This document shows positions 57,167-64,000 of a stretch of DNA of 64,000 nucleotides, in pieces. The stretch is from NCBI GenBank assembly GCA_964019155.1, contig OZ025244.1:23073529-23137528 (forward strand), given 5' to 3'. The position numbers were made by a program, and so were the translations under genes. Position 1 is the first letter of the stretch; each line of letters begins with the position of its first letter. This DNA is from Osedax fenrisi (lineage: Eukaryota; Annelida; Polychaeta; Sabellida; Siboglinidae). Below the pieces are notes generated by a model. The model was given only the letters and a program-made list of their open reading frames with translations. It was not told the DNA's origin and did not search any database.

Positions 57167-60100
57167 TAATATACTAATAGTATATAATAATATACTGTAA
57201 ACAATACATATATTACAGTTATTATAGATAATATTACCGTGCATTGCATAATGTACACGGTACACTTTAAGTGATTATAGGTTAAGTTTAGATGTTATAA
57301 GATATATTCACACGAATTATTCAATGTGAGCATATATTGACGAAATGATGGAGAGTCATAAACTAATAAAATATTACATTGAAAAGTATGATATAAAAAT
57401 AATTTATAACAAAAATATAAGAAAATATATGAACAAAATTGCAACAATTTAATTCTTTAATATTTGTTTATCCCTGGATCTAATTCTAGTAGGTAAGATA
57501 TTTATTTTCTAAAAAAAATATAATAATAAGTAAAGAAAAAAATGGTGATTCATTTTTATATCTTTTTAAAAATATTAAGTTTTTCTCAAAAAATATAGTA
57601 AAAGTGTTATAAATATTATATTTTTATAAATTAAATATATTTTTTTAATGTTACCTTTTATATTCTTTAGATATACAAATAAATTGTAAATAAAAAAAAT
57701 GTCGTTCATATATTTGAGTTTTAGAAAAATCCTAGAAATATGGTTAATTTCATTTCATTTATAGGACAAATATTAAACAATTTAATTTTTTTATTTTCCA
57801 TCATAATAATACTTATTATATATGCTATTAACATTTAATAGTACAAAAACATTTATTAAATGGTTAAAAGTCACTTTTTAGTAAATTTTCAAATTTCCAT
57901 GTTAAATTTAGAGAAATTATCGTACCCCCTTGTATAGTCAACAATTAAAAACAATTAGTTTAACCTATTATTATACTGTATATATCAAATAGTCGTTCTG
58001 AATCGCCAAGATTTGTGGACATATATAAACATATACATACAAACACATATATACACAATTACATACGAATTCATCATTACATCTCTCCGTCACGCTCTGC
58101 TACACACTGACTCACTTCACTACAGACTCCCCCATCTCGTACCGGACACCCGAGGGTGACCTTCTCAAGGACACCGGATACGACGGTATAGCGGAACTTC
58201 TGTCCTCTCAGACCATATTGGACGGTGGTCTCGGTCTACTGACCGATTACCAGACCGGAACTAGTATTACAGATCATACTTTGTCCGAGTTAAAAGGTAC
58301 ACATACAATATATATATATATATATATATATAAATTATTACTCATATTATTATAATATGTAATATACATATAAATATACATATAATATGTAATGGAATTA
58401 TGTATTATATTATTTCATTATCGTGTAATATATCATAATCTCAAGTATATTTATAATATTCAACAAAAAACTAGAATATAAAATTAAGATTAATGTTATC
58501 ACTTAATATATGGATTACTATATATATATATATATCATACTAAATAGGGTAATGAATACTCTATAGGTTATATATATATATATATTCGAAAACTGACTGT
58601 GGTTCAGTTGGCTAAGGCATCAGACACACAAGTATTAGGTCGCGTGTTGGGTCAAAGCCCCGTCCAGTAAGGTCGATCATAGGATATTCAAATAAAAAAA
58701 TTATCAACGGACAGTGATTTTATTGTTATATATATATACCCTAAAAATAAATATATATAAAATAATTATGAAAAATATATTTACAAGATGAATATGTTAT
58801 ATTCATATAATTGATTATGAGAATATCAGATGTTTTTATGTGGGCGCAAATTTAAAAGTGTGGAGGTAAAAATAATAATGGGGCTTATTATTAAATCACT
58901 CATAAATACTCCTTACAAAGGCACCGTAAGTACAACACCCCTCGCGCCCTGCCCCCCTCCAGGTTGGCTGTCGTGGTCTAGGAACACCGCCCGTCTGAAG
59001 AGGACATACGTAGACATACGCATGCGCTTCTCCAGTAACCGATTGTTACATAAGTCATTGTTATACGTGGGCAACGACTACAATAGGAACGTCAGCGTGT
59101 TCCGCAGACTCGATATCACCTATAGTTGTAACGGTCGCTTCGACGATATCGATAGAGGTTAGCGGTAGGACACGCCCATAATATCATTAGGACACGCCTC
59201 TTAATATCATTAGGACACGCCTCCTAATATAACTAGAATACGCCTTGTAATTTTCATTATAGTAATTAGCTATAGTTTTATCGATCATTGTTATATATAT
59301 ATATATTTCTACTATTATATTATCCTTTATATGTATACTATATGTGCGTACTATATATCTATATTATAGAGGTAGATATATATAGTTTATGTTAGCACTT
59401 GGTAATTTAATAAGATATATTAACAGTTTTCCATGTAAAAAATAGTATCATTTGAACTAATAATAAAATGATAAACTAATGGAAGAAAAGATGAGATATC
59501 ACAACAACAAAACTATGATAGATACTAGCAAACAAATAATCGAGGGGTATTAAAAGGGAAAACTTAAAGTTCATGGGATAAAAGAAAACCTTTTAATTTA
59601 ATCTTAAATATATTCTTAGTAATCATTAAATATTTGAGTGACGGTTGAAGTCTGTTCCATAGGTTACACACTATGAAAGAGTAACCTATGACCCGTGTAT
59701 TATTCCCCTTAAGTACCGAGTAGGACGGTTAACTTGAAGGTTCCATTATGTATGTTAATAAATCGATATAGACAATTGGCCAATTTTGTAATAATGGATC
59801 CCTTTCCATTCATTTATGAATGGAGATTACTTAGTATTTTAAATTAGACAGTTTTAGTAGAGTATAAATATTTAAGTCGAATTTTTAATTCATTAATTCT
59901 GACTCTATGGTCATTTATTTAGTGGGTAATAATTCGAAGGGATCTATTTGTTATACCATCGATATAATGAGGTAAGCATGCAGTGTTAATAGTAGGATTA
60001 CTTAATCTGCAAGTATTAAGTATTATACCTATAGGTATATAAATATAGTTATATATACTATTATATATAGGTATACCTACTTGTATTAGTTAACATCACA

Positions 60101-61121
60101 TTACCAACATATACATGTCCATTGGTTACATATTAAAAATATATCCGAATTGTATGTAATCAGGAAGTATTAACAATAACAATAGCAACTGGGTTACAGC
60201 GAGTGAAGGTGAAGTTGTGATAAAGTCACATATAACGAAGAGTTAGTGAGATGAAGTGAATTTATGGTTGATATATACAAATATATTTGTCGAGAGTTAG
60301 TGTGTTATTTAAGTGAATAGATAGATTAGTAGTATTAGTAGAAAATTAAGTCATTTAATTATGACCTATAAATAACGTAGGGGAAAACAAGTTTGGGAAA
60401 ACGGTAGGAGATATAAAGTTCATACTTATTGTGTTATCGAGGTATAAAAGTAGATTATTGCTGATGAGACTGTTGAGTATTACATTCAACAACGTGTGTA
60501 TGTCGTAAATATAATATTGGATATAGTTATCAAGTATTTAAATATCCTCAGAATGTATACATGACCTATAGGTTATTATTGTTAACTCGAGTTATGTGGC
60601 TTATTAATTTACCAAGTGTGATACGTTATATAGTATATATACATATATATATATATATATATACTGTATATACTATATACGATAAATTATTCGGAGAGGG
60701 GGGTCACTGGTGTACTCCAAAAAGTACTTTACCACGATCTGATAGAGAATTGGCAATGGTATTGTTGTCTAGCAGGTATAACTATCAGGTATCCCTATAG
60801 TTGTAACTATAGGTGTAGAACCACAGTAATGAGTAATGTGTACATGTCCGATTAATGTTAGTGTACCGATATGTAGGTCAAGGTTAATGATGTCAAATAA
60901 TGGTGATAAGTTTATTAATATTAATTGAGTTTGTAGGTAATATGAATGGATTAATGTAAATCTTCTAGTAAGTAAAGTTAAGTTGTTGACGTTCTGTGAA
61001 GCTTTCTGAAAGCCTGCCATTTTATAATCATGTACTGTGATTTACAGTTGAATATAAGTGATATACAGTGATATAATGACTACTGAATTAACATAGTATT
61101 CACCATACTATTAATTCATTC

Positions 61122-61162
<41 letters not shown>

Positions 61163-61542
61163 TATATGTATATACATAGAGAAATGTATTAATAATTATA
61201 CTAACATTGTTAGAAAAAATACAACCTAAAGAAGACAAATTATTATTAGTCATTTGAATAATATAATTCAAATTAATTAAGAAAAAAATAGGGTAATAAG
61301 TAATACTTTTAATTTAACTAAAGTGTTTAGTTCAAATTACTTATTATATTGTTAATAATATTTAGAAATTACCCATTTTACTATTTGCAAAAAATATTAG
61401 TCAAATTACTAATATATATATATATATATATATATATTGAATACAATAGAAATAATGAATACAAATGGACCCCTCAAGAAGTCATAGACTTGTACATTTT
61501 ATAAATAACTGTGAGAGGCCCTGGACAATACAATACAAATAG

Positions 61543-61617
<75 letters not shown>

Positions 61618-61791
61618 ATGTAAGAATGGCTTTATTGACAGTGGATACGTACATCTACAAAAGAGATAGGAGACATACTAAAGAAAGGTGGATCTCGGTG
61701 GACAACAGACAGTCGCTGGCTAAACACGTAAACATCCGGGTATACTTTGACACCGAGTACCTGATGATCAGCGAGGTACAACTACAGAACA
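32804..61791 (+). CDS. ddr: Discoidin domain receptor (DDR) tyrosine kinase, partial gene: seven internal exons of the ectodomain
   Basis: DDRs are single-pass receptor tyrosine kinases that, in characterised animals, bind collagen. The seven exons join as 32804-32909, 47188-47323, 48608-48688, 49520-49670, 58126-58296, 58963-59157 and 61642-61791. All have AG/GT borders and every junction keeps the frame (junction phases 2, 0, 0, 1, 1, 1). The joined product has a discoidin domain with the four family cysteines (KC, GWC, AC, GC contexts) and motifs LGLQNG, SASSS, GPQHSRLNS, LQVDF, TQGR and LEYSRNGKW. It is followed by the DDR-specific discoidin-like domain (RTPEG, GYDG, GGLGLLTD, GWLSW, LMISEVQLQN). 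That second domain separates DDR from other discoidin proteins such as neuropilins and CNTNAPs. The 5' exon with the signal peptide and the 3' exons (stalk, membrane span, kinase) are not seen. Introns are 14.3, 1.3, 0.8, 8.5, 0.7 and 2.5 kb. Family assignment is firm; kinase content is inferred from the family. Confidence 0.9.
33324..33410. repeat. (TA)n microsatellite
   Basis: About 43 uninterrupted TA units, ending at CTAGGGTGGGTGG. Confidence 0.97.
33490..34396 (+). mobile_element. Probable pogo/Tigger-like non-autonomous TIR element (907 bp)
   Basis: The left end GTAAAACTCCTCTATAGAG and right end (inverse of GTAAAACCTATCATAG) are flanked by TA. Subterminal CCTCTATA/ATATAAGAAA motifs recur near both ends (33511, 33550, 34333, 34350). 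Ends beginning (CA)GTAAAACCTC-TATA are common in pogo/Tigger-type elements, which also duplicate TA; that link is from general knowledge. No transposase ORF remains. Just outside the left end lies an 87-bp (TA)n tract. Confidence 0.6.
34229..34263. repeat. Hairpin, perfect 15-bp stem
   Basis: ACTATGTACGACGTA and its inverse with a 5-base loop, inside the pogo-like element at 33490-34396. Confidence 0.8.
36000..36078 (-). mobile_element. SINE 3'-end fragment with (AACAAT)n tail
   Basis: The minus strand reads AAGTTCTAGGATGGGATGAA, then CCTCCACAAAATAACAATAA with four AACAAT units. This is the same 3' end as the other SINE copies. Confidence 0.55.
36219..37178 (+). mobile_element. Non-autonomous TIR element, family A, copy 2 (960 bp)
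   Basis: It is nearly collinear with 17265-18225. The terminal inverted repeats are well kept: GGGGAAAGTCCCCGATTACC at the left and GGTAATCGGGGACTTTCCCC at the right. A TA duplication sits on each side, within (TA)n DNA. Eight TTACCGACCCC-type motifs lie inside, in both orientations, at about 36233, 36384, 36409, 36427, 36770, 36793, 37137 and 37152. There is no coding capacity. It lies in the 14.3-kb DDR intron. Confidence 0.88.
37205..37420 (+). repeat. Left arm of a large inverted duplication around RTE copy 2
   Basis: The arm holds AAAATTAATGAAAGGGAGCT, TATACTTGTATATGCGTAAT and GGGTTCAGGATATAGTTTCC. These occur in inverse order and orientation at 39285-39640. The outer 80 bp or so are almost identical; the inner part has insertions and deletions. 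Confidence 0.75.
37504..39165 (-). mobile_element. RTE-like non-LTR retrotransposon, copy 2, 5' truncated
   Basis: Read on the minus strand, it starts inside the ORF just before the RT domain (LWQTHFEDLLGK, GLDEIPSEVWK). It contains the RT segment missing from copy 1: GCILPFPKKGN, YRGITL, NQNGFR, LLFIDFSKAFDSI, GVLQGDTIAPFLF and the YADD box. It ends with FSGHCWR, RGRP and CRASSTW. The frame is broken near 38225 (about a dozen bases lost after YADDIAIT) and near 37856 (an A-run shift after ALEKK). The 5' junction abuts a TA-rich tract. It sits inside DDR intron sequence, antisense to the gene, between two inverted flanking arms (about 37205-37420 and 39285-39640). Confidence 0.88.
39285..39640 (-). 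repeat. Right arm of the large inverted duplication
   Basis: This is the reverse complement of 37205-37420. It carries one extra segment of about 100 bp (39420-39523, including a G9 run and GTACC palindromes) not seen in the left arm. Confidence 0.75.
41835..43021 (+). mobile_element. RTE-like non-LTR retrotransposon, copy 3, 5' truncated and decayed
   Basis: It starts directly after a (TA)n tract (41795-41834) and ends in GAGCAAGCTTGACCTGG plus a short GTAAG tail. Stops and shifts interrupt all frames. Fragments matching the other copies are still readable: a QILA-like stretch near 41875, a remnant of the DFSKAFDSI motif near 41945, IAAGVLQGDTL near 42105, a decayed YADD box (YSDD) near 42272, and the terminal GHCWR/GRP region near 42800-42880. 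It is the oldest of the three copies, and none of its ORF survives. Confidence 0.82.
44295..44377. repeat. Inverted repeat, perfect 19-bp stem
   Basis: TACTAACCTACGTATTTAG (44295-44313) and its exact complement at 44359-44377, with a 45-base loop that itself contains another copy of AACCTACGTATT. Confidence 0.8.
44618..45092 (+). mobile_element. Non-autonomous TIR element, family D, TTAGGGTAC-rich (475 bp)
   Basis: The ends are near-perfect inverted repeats: GTTAAAAATTAGGGTACAG at the left and CTGTACCCTAATTTTTAAC at the right, each within CAC..GTG outer bases and flanked by TA. About fifteen TTAGGGTAC-like units or complements are scattered inside, mostly in the same orientation on the left half. 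It has no ORF. It lies in the 14.3-kb DDR intron. Confidence 0.82.
45640..45860. promoter_or_regulatory. GC-richer patch with an inverted E-box pair and CRE-like site
   Basis: GTTAGACCACGTG (45737-45749) and CACGTGATCTAAC (45761-45773) form an inverted repeat with 12 of 13 matching positions, each arm containing CACGTG. GATGACGTAACGC follows. It lies 1.4 kb upstream of the DDR exon at 47188, so it could be an intronic enhancer or alternative promoter. Confidence 0.3.
45721..45736. repeat. (C)16 homopolymer
   Basis: Sixteen C in a row in a genome region that is strongly AT-rich, right next to the inverted E-box pair at 45737. Confidence 0.95.
46212..46362 (+). mobile_element. Small pogo-like MITE (151 bp)
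   Basis: The left end CAGTCAATTCTCGCTTTCTC and right end (inverse of CATGCAATTCCCGATAACTC) are inverted repeats flanked by TA. It shares the terminal CAGTCAA-TC-CG pattern with 51569-51670. It is non-coding. Confidence 0.6.
47188..47323 (+). CDS. ddr: DDR exon: central discoidin domain
   Basis: The exon begins after a pyrimidine-rich stretch ending ATCAAG. It encodes LNSTKGGGGWCHRG, then SYEWLQVDF, then LVTQGRYNN. GWC supplies the second conserved cysteine, LQVDF is the core beta strand, and TQGR is nearly invariant in DDRs and related discoidin domains. The donor is most likely GTTAGT at 47324, which gives phase 0 and matches the phase-0 exon at 48608. The alternative donor GTCGTT at 47310 would cut off the Arg of TQGR and change the phase, so I rejected it. 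Confidence 0.88.
48312..48597 (+). repeat. Imperfect CCACTACCAC/CATCACACC repeat region
   Basis: ACT/ACC/GCC triplets are mixed with a longer unit: CTGCCACTATAGTGGTTGAG occurs twice, at about 48337 and 48457, giving a higher-order period near 120 bp. It ends 10 bp before the DDR exon at 48608. Confidence 0.85.
48608..48688 (+). CDS. ddr: DDR exon: discoidin domain strand with the YSRNG motif
   Basis: This is an 81-nt (27-codon) exon, short enough to miss in an ORF scan. The acceptor is TCTTCAG before 48608 and the donor is GTTGGT at 48689; both ends are in phase 0. It encodes NEMPTRYRLEYSRNGKW and then SSYQLYNSSK, equivalent to the vertebrate DDR stretch around YKINYSRDGTRW. It lies directly after an imperfect CCACTACCATCACA repeat region that supplies its pyrimidine-rich splice tract. 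Confidence 0.88.
49520..49670 (+). CDS. ddr: DDR exon: C-terminal part of the discoidin domain
   Basis: The acceptor is AATCTTAG and the donor is GTACGT at 49671. The frame reads IFTGNTRQNTS, then PPIIAQIIRLIP, then ACVRFEYYGCDWK. It holds the conserved xGN turn, the PP-I-A-R-x-IRxxP strand and the last two cysteines (AC, GC) that close the two domain disulfides. Another frame is also open here (a 62-codon ORF from 49474) but has no similarity; the exon frame is shifted relative to it. The exon enters in phase 0 and leaves in phase 1; the final G plus AC of the next exon makes the Asp that follows the domain. Confidence 0.9.
50370..50460. repeat. Compound (A)n-(CA)n-(TA)n microsatellite
   Basis: GAAAAAAAA, nine CA units and about 35 TA units. 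A second compound (TA)n-(TG)n tract follows at 50583-50680. Confidence 0.96.
51569..51670 (+). mobile_element. Small pogo-like MITE (102 bp)
   Basis: The left end TAGTCAACTCCCGATAAGTC and right end (inverse of CAGTCAATTCTCGGTAAGTT) are inverted repeats, flanked by TA. Inside are three copies of a GTCCGACTTA-like unit (51617-51655). It belongs to the same family as 46212-46362. Confidence 0.62.
51840..52420. promoter_or_regulatory. GC-richer intronic patch with CRE-type sites
   Basis: GACGTCAC at 52251, TGACGTAA at 52296 and TTACGTAA at 52326 lie within 85 bp. AAAATGGCG (YY1-like) is at 52214. No exon is seen. It is a candidate intronic control element of DDR. Confidence 0.3.
54211..54294. 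repeat. (TA)n microsatellite
   Basis: About 41 uninterrupted TA units, followed by ATAATAA-type repeats to 54400. Confidence 0.97.
55081..55365 (+). mobile_element. tRNA-derived SINE, copy 1 (near complete)
   Basis: The head (GCCTGTGTGG...CCTCGTCCGGATCATTAA, 55081-55146) is a diverged tRNA-like module. It is followed by a body (GGTCTTAACATAATATTTTG) and a strongly conserved 3' region from AAAACCATGGATGCCTTAAC to GGACTCCACTAAATAACAAT. The whole is matched in inverse orientation by 55958-56214. The 3' tail is AACAAT-like. Confidence 0.75.
55391..55495 (-). mobile_element. SINE 3'-region fragment
   Basis: The minus strand carries diverged versions of the SINE 3' blocks: GGGAGCGGATTCAAAAGAAT, GGAGCCAT, AAGTCACTTATGTTCCTGAA and GAAAGGACTCCAAC. 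No head is present. Confidence 0.6.
55958..56214 (-). mobile_element. tRNA-derived SINE, copy 2 (near complete)
   Basis: Read on the minus strand it starts GCCTGTGTAGCTCAGTTGAC, a good pol III box A, and continues to a box B-like GAGTTAGAGCCTC and CGTCCGGACCATTAAAATGG. It then has the same 3' region as copy 1 (AAAACCATGGATGGCTTAAC, AGTGAAAACTTCATCTTAGT, GACTCCACC). It faces copy 1, so the pair forms an inverted repeat. Confidence 0.78.
56280..56960. promoter_or_regulatory. GC-richer intronic island with ETS, E-box, TATA and AP-1 motifs
   Basis: ETS sites CACTTCCGC (56330) and ACCGGAAGT (56368), E-box CACGTG (56440), TTACGTAA (56516 and about 56830), a TATA-like TATAAAAG (56626) and a 15-bp palindrome ATGATGAGTCATCAT with an AP-1 core (56876-56890). 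This is a promoter-like combination in the intron just before the discoidin-like exons. Whether a transcript starts here cannot be told from sequence. Confidence 0.35.
57089..57165. repeat. (TA)n microsatellite with one TATG variant
   Basis: About 38 TA units with one interruption at 57127. Confidence 0.96.
58126..58296 (+). CDS. ddr: DDR exon: start of the discoidin-like (DS-like) domain
   Basis: The acceptor is CACTACAG and the donor is GTACAC at 58297; both ends are in phase 1. It encodes SPISYRTPEGDLLKDTGYDG, then ILDGGLGLLTDYQTG, then SELK. Vertebrate DDRs have the same order: a Y-x-x-P-x-G opening, a D-x-x-YDG motif and the GGLGxLTD motif. This domain is specific to DDRs, so this exon is the best single proof of gene identity. 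Its GC content is clearly higher than that of the surrounding intron. Confidence 0.92.
58594..58682 (+). mobile_element. SINE head (tRNA-like) fragment
   Basis: GACTGTGGTTCAGTTGGCTA carries box A, and GGGTCAAAGCCCCGTCC lies at the box B position. It is truncated soon after ATCATAGG. It sits in the intron between the first two discoidin-like exons, 300 bp after the exon at 58126-58296. Confidence 0.6.
58963..59157 (+). CDS. ddr: DDR exon: middle of the discoidin-like domain
   Basis: The acceptor is CCCCCCTCCAG, an excellent polypyrimidine tract. The donor is GTTAGC at 59158. Both ends are in phase 1. It encodes GWLSWSRNTARLKRTYVDI, then MRFSSNRLL, then NRNVSVFRRLDITYSCNGRF. The GW-x-W turn and the V-D-I-x-M-x-F strand correspond to vertebrate GW-x-N and the V-E-M-E-F strand. 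Of the cysteines that vertebrate DDRs have in this part of the domain, only the one in TYSCNG is present, so disulfide bonding here probably differs. The exon is followed at once by a short tandem repeat. Confidence 0.9.
59166..59254 (+). repeat. Minisatellite, about 26-bp unit, four copies
   Basis: The units share GGACACGCC and TAATATCATTA, with the fourth copy diverged (AGAATACGCC). The array starts 9 bp past the donor of the DDR exon 58963-59157, inside the intron. Confidence 0.8.
59480..60000 (-). mobile_element. Decayed LINE fragment, reverse transcriptase C-terminal end (Jockey/CR1/L2-like)
   Basis: On the minus strand, 59720-59590 reads GNNTRVIGYSFIVCNLWNRL, then QPSLKYL, then NIFKIKLKGFLL. 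This is the usual ending of many LINE reverse transcriptases (a Y/F-S-F patch, LWNxLP, FKxxLKxYL). Upstream minus-strand sequence shows weaker remnants broken by stops. It is unlike the three RTE copies in the window. It lies in the last DDR intron, antisense to the gene. The clade is uncertain. Confidence 0.5.
61543..61616. repeat. (TA)n microsatellite just upstream of the last visible DDR exon
   Basis: About 36 TA units, ending 25 bp before the acceptor at 61641. Length change here could affect splicing, since it occupies the branch-site region. Confidence 0.96.
61642..61791 (+). CDS. ddr: DDR exon: end of the discoidin-like domain
   Basis: The acceptor CTTTATTGACAG before 61642 gives the needed phase 1 entry (G plus TG makes Val). 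The donor GTTAGT at 61792 gives phase 1 exit. It encodes VDTYIYKRDRRHTKERWISV, then LAKHVNIRVYFDTEYLMISE, then VQLQN. The final hydrophobic strand matches vertebrate W-x-x-FSEI-x-F. The TAAG at 61621-61624 could serve as an earlier acceptor but would be in the wrong phase. The vertebrate Cys just before the last strand is replaced by Arg. This is the last exon recognisable before the window ends. Confidence 0.88.
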
Positions 61792-61954
61792 GTTAGTGGT
61801 GTTCTAGGTATCGTAACGCTACGGCCTTACACTAATACATCCTACATCCACGCCACTCCCTACAAGCATACTATGTAATACATAGGGTTGCTATGCAGTT
61901 ATATTATTAGTATACTATTGTATTTATGCTTATAATTCAAACATTACATAACTA

Positions 61955-62534
61955 GGGGAGAGTAAGCGAATACGGAAACTATCGGTATCTCAGAAACTAT
62001 AAATCATACAAAATATATCTAGAGGTTATATGAATCCCTAATACGGACACCCTATAACCAATTCTGATTTTCATATAAATCGCGTGCGTTATACTATTAA
62101 TACGGTATTAATAATACGACCAATGAAGCTATATCTATAATTGTTATTATTTATATACCTAACTTGTATTATTAATTAATAAAATAATAAAATTAATAAA
62201 TTAATTACTAATTAAATTATATTAAATTATTCATAACATTAATTATAAATAATGTAATTTTACTTTAACTGATTGGTTCATCAATACTATATAGTTTATC
62301 TAGTGGTATATATGTTGTTCGTATTATAACATAGGGTGTCCGTATTCGGACATGGGTACCGAATACGGAAACCTCCGTTATATATTTATTAAAAATGATT
62401 AAATACAATTTTAATTCACAATAATATCTATAATCATATATTATTAATATATTTTAATTTTTGAATACAAATATTGAGTCATATAATGTTAAGACCATGT
62501 ATTGTTAAAGTGTCCGTATTAGGTTACTTACCCC
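61955..62534 (+). mobile_element. Non-autonomous TIR element, family C (580 bp)
   Basis: The left end GGGGAGAGTAAGCGAATACG and right end CGTATTAGGTTACTTACCCC are imperfect inverted repeats, flanked by TA. The CGAATACGGA/TCCGTATTAGG motif recurs inside at about 61965, 62036, 62335, 62360 and 62510. GGTATCTCAGAAACTATA at 61984 is the complement of the subterminal motif of family A. It has no ORF. Confidence 0.75.
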
Positions 62535-62629
62535 TACATCTAATAATATATAGGTAATATGGTAACTATTTATATTTTAATAATAATTAATTATAAATGT
62601 AATTATTGCAATGGTAAATAAATTAATAG

Positions 62630-62663
<34 letters not shown>

Positions 62664-62989
62664 TACAATTCCTATTACATTTATCCTACATGTATCATAT
62701 TATAATAATGCTTAGCATTATATTTAGAGATAGCTCACACATTTGCATAATTCGATGCTACTATTTAAGACTTTAATACCATCTAATACCGTTGTACCTA
62801 AACATTGTAATATGAAGACATATTGTCAGACGACTATATCTATTAATTCTAAATAATTAATTATCGCTCTAGTATGATCTTTGATTCCGCTAGAATGCTC
62901 GTAACGATTGGTGCAAGTTGATAACTTTAATACAGCGATGCTAGTAGTTATAGGTCAAGTAGGGATTTAAATGTGTGGTTTAATGATTA

Positions 62990-63100
62990 ATTCTATCTAA
63001 ACCTCTCGAACTACTACAGCAGTATCGTGTTACTTGTTTATCCGCCTCGTGGTGTATTCAGATAAGAAACCATTGACATACATTGTGATTTATAATAGTA
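62990..63100 (+). repeat. Diverged duplicate segment, copy 1
   Basis: Order of shared blocks: AACCTCTC, GTTACT-GTTTAT, CCTCGTG, AGATAAGAA, TTGTGATTTATA. The same order occurs at 63540-63651 with about 60-65% identity by eye. It is non-coding as far as I can see. Confidence 0.45.
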
Positions 63101-63266
63101 GGTGGACTAACAATGTTAATTATATGTTGTGGCGTATTCTACTAAAACATAATTAAGTTACTTATATGCATATAAGAATGCTTGCATACAGTTAGAGAAA
63201 CTAAAATAATAGTATTAAAAATAGTAATAATTAATAATAATATATCAAGTATAGGCCTATATATAT

Positions 63267-63306
<40 letters not shown>

Positions 63307-63387
63307 ATATACATGGTTTTTCGAACTAAACTAATTATTCAGTGTGTTTCATATATATTTCACAATATATTATATTGTATATGTTCA

Positions 63388-63439
<52 letters not shown>

Positions 63440-63539
63440 GGTTATTAATGTAAATATAATTTATATATATAAAGAATCTTTTTATGATTATAATATTTTA
63501 CTGTAAAGTTTAAATATTTAGTATCTCTCTCTCTCTCGT

Positions 63540-63651
63540 AACCTCTCAAACAACAAGCGTGTATAGTTACTCGTTTATTCTACATCCACCTCCTCGTGCT
63601 AATCTTAAGATAAGAACCGCCCCCATCACATGGTTCATTGTGATTTATAGC
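63540..63651 (+). repeat. Diverged duplicate segment, copy 2
   Basis: It has the same block order as 62990-63100, preceded by a (CT)n run at 63524-63537. Confidence 0.45.
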
Positions 63652-64000
63652 ACTATACTTCTACTACTGAGACACTGTACCGCTCTATTACCATATCGTG
63701 TGTATTGTAACAACTAGCATATGATTAATACGAACTAACATGTATACGTGATAGGGCGATACTGTGGAAGGGAACACAACGTGCTAAACTTAGCTATATG
63801 GTCAACTAAATGCAAATTATATAAAATTAATTAAAGATGAATAATTATAGTTATTTATAGATACGCTTTTGTTATACTTATTATTATTATGAATATATTA
63901 TTATTACTATATAATATTATAATAGTAGGTATATATATACCTATAGGTAAACTTAAAATTGTATACATTGTATTAAATGTTAGTCATTTATTAATATAAA

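Larger units (their letters stand above)
49671..58125 (+). other. DDR intron of 8.5 kb between the two ectodomain modules
   Basis: This intron separates the discoidin exon set from the discoidin-like exon set. It holds long (TA)n tracts, a small pogo-like element (51569-51670), a CRE-containing patch (about 51840-52420), a pair of inverted SINEs (55081-56214) and a GC-richer island with ETS, E-box and AP-1 sites (56280-56960). No additional exon is required because the phase-1 junction gives a sensible Asp. Confidence 0.75.

Overview
This is eukaryotic, almost certainly invertebrate animal DNA. It is very AT-rich, packed with (TA)n microsatellites and transposon relics, and carries short exons separated by long introns with canonical GT/AG borders. 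I cannot fix the phylum.

One protein gene can be reconstructed: the extracellular part of a discoidin domain receptor (DDR) tyrosine kinase on the + strand. Seven consecutive internal exons lie at 32804-32909, 47188-47323, 48608-48688, 49520-49670, 58126-58296, 58963-59157 and 61642-61791 (990 nt, about 330 residues). Every junction between them keeps the reading frame. They encode the whole discoidin (F5/8 type C) domain and most or all of the DDR-specific discoidin-like domain. The signal-peptide exon was not found, and the juxtamembrane, transmembrane and kinase exons must lie to the right of the window.

Layout: 1-13438 has no recognisable gene, only microsatellites, a 491-bp element with perfect 34-bp inverted ends (6899-7389), a SINE tail and several GC-richer islands. 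13451-16325 is an RTE-like non-LTR retrotransposon with a 12-bp target site duplication. 16338-32803 holds three related TIR elements or traces of them, a ~690-bp ACT/CTG triplet array and more GC-richer islands. 32910-47187 is the first DDR intron seen; it holds two more RTE copies, a large inverted duplication and several TIR elements. 49671-58125 is another long intron with a head-to-head pair of SINEs and a regulatory-looking island. 59158-64000 holds a decayed LINE, a further TIR element and the last exon visible here.

The most interesting non-genic material is: (1) a set of non-autonomous, TA-flanked TIR elements of different sequence families that share one design, with TAGGGGA-type ends in three families and the terminal motif repeated in both orientations inside; (2) a tRNA-derived SINE family with a conserved 3' body; (3) an apparent excess of the palindrome CCTATAGG with symmetric flanking bases; (4) CRE/E-box/X-box/ETS motif clusters in the GC-richer islands. 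All counts and alignments were made by eye. No RNA gene other than tRNA-derived SINE heads, and no CRISPR array, was seen.
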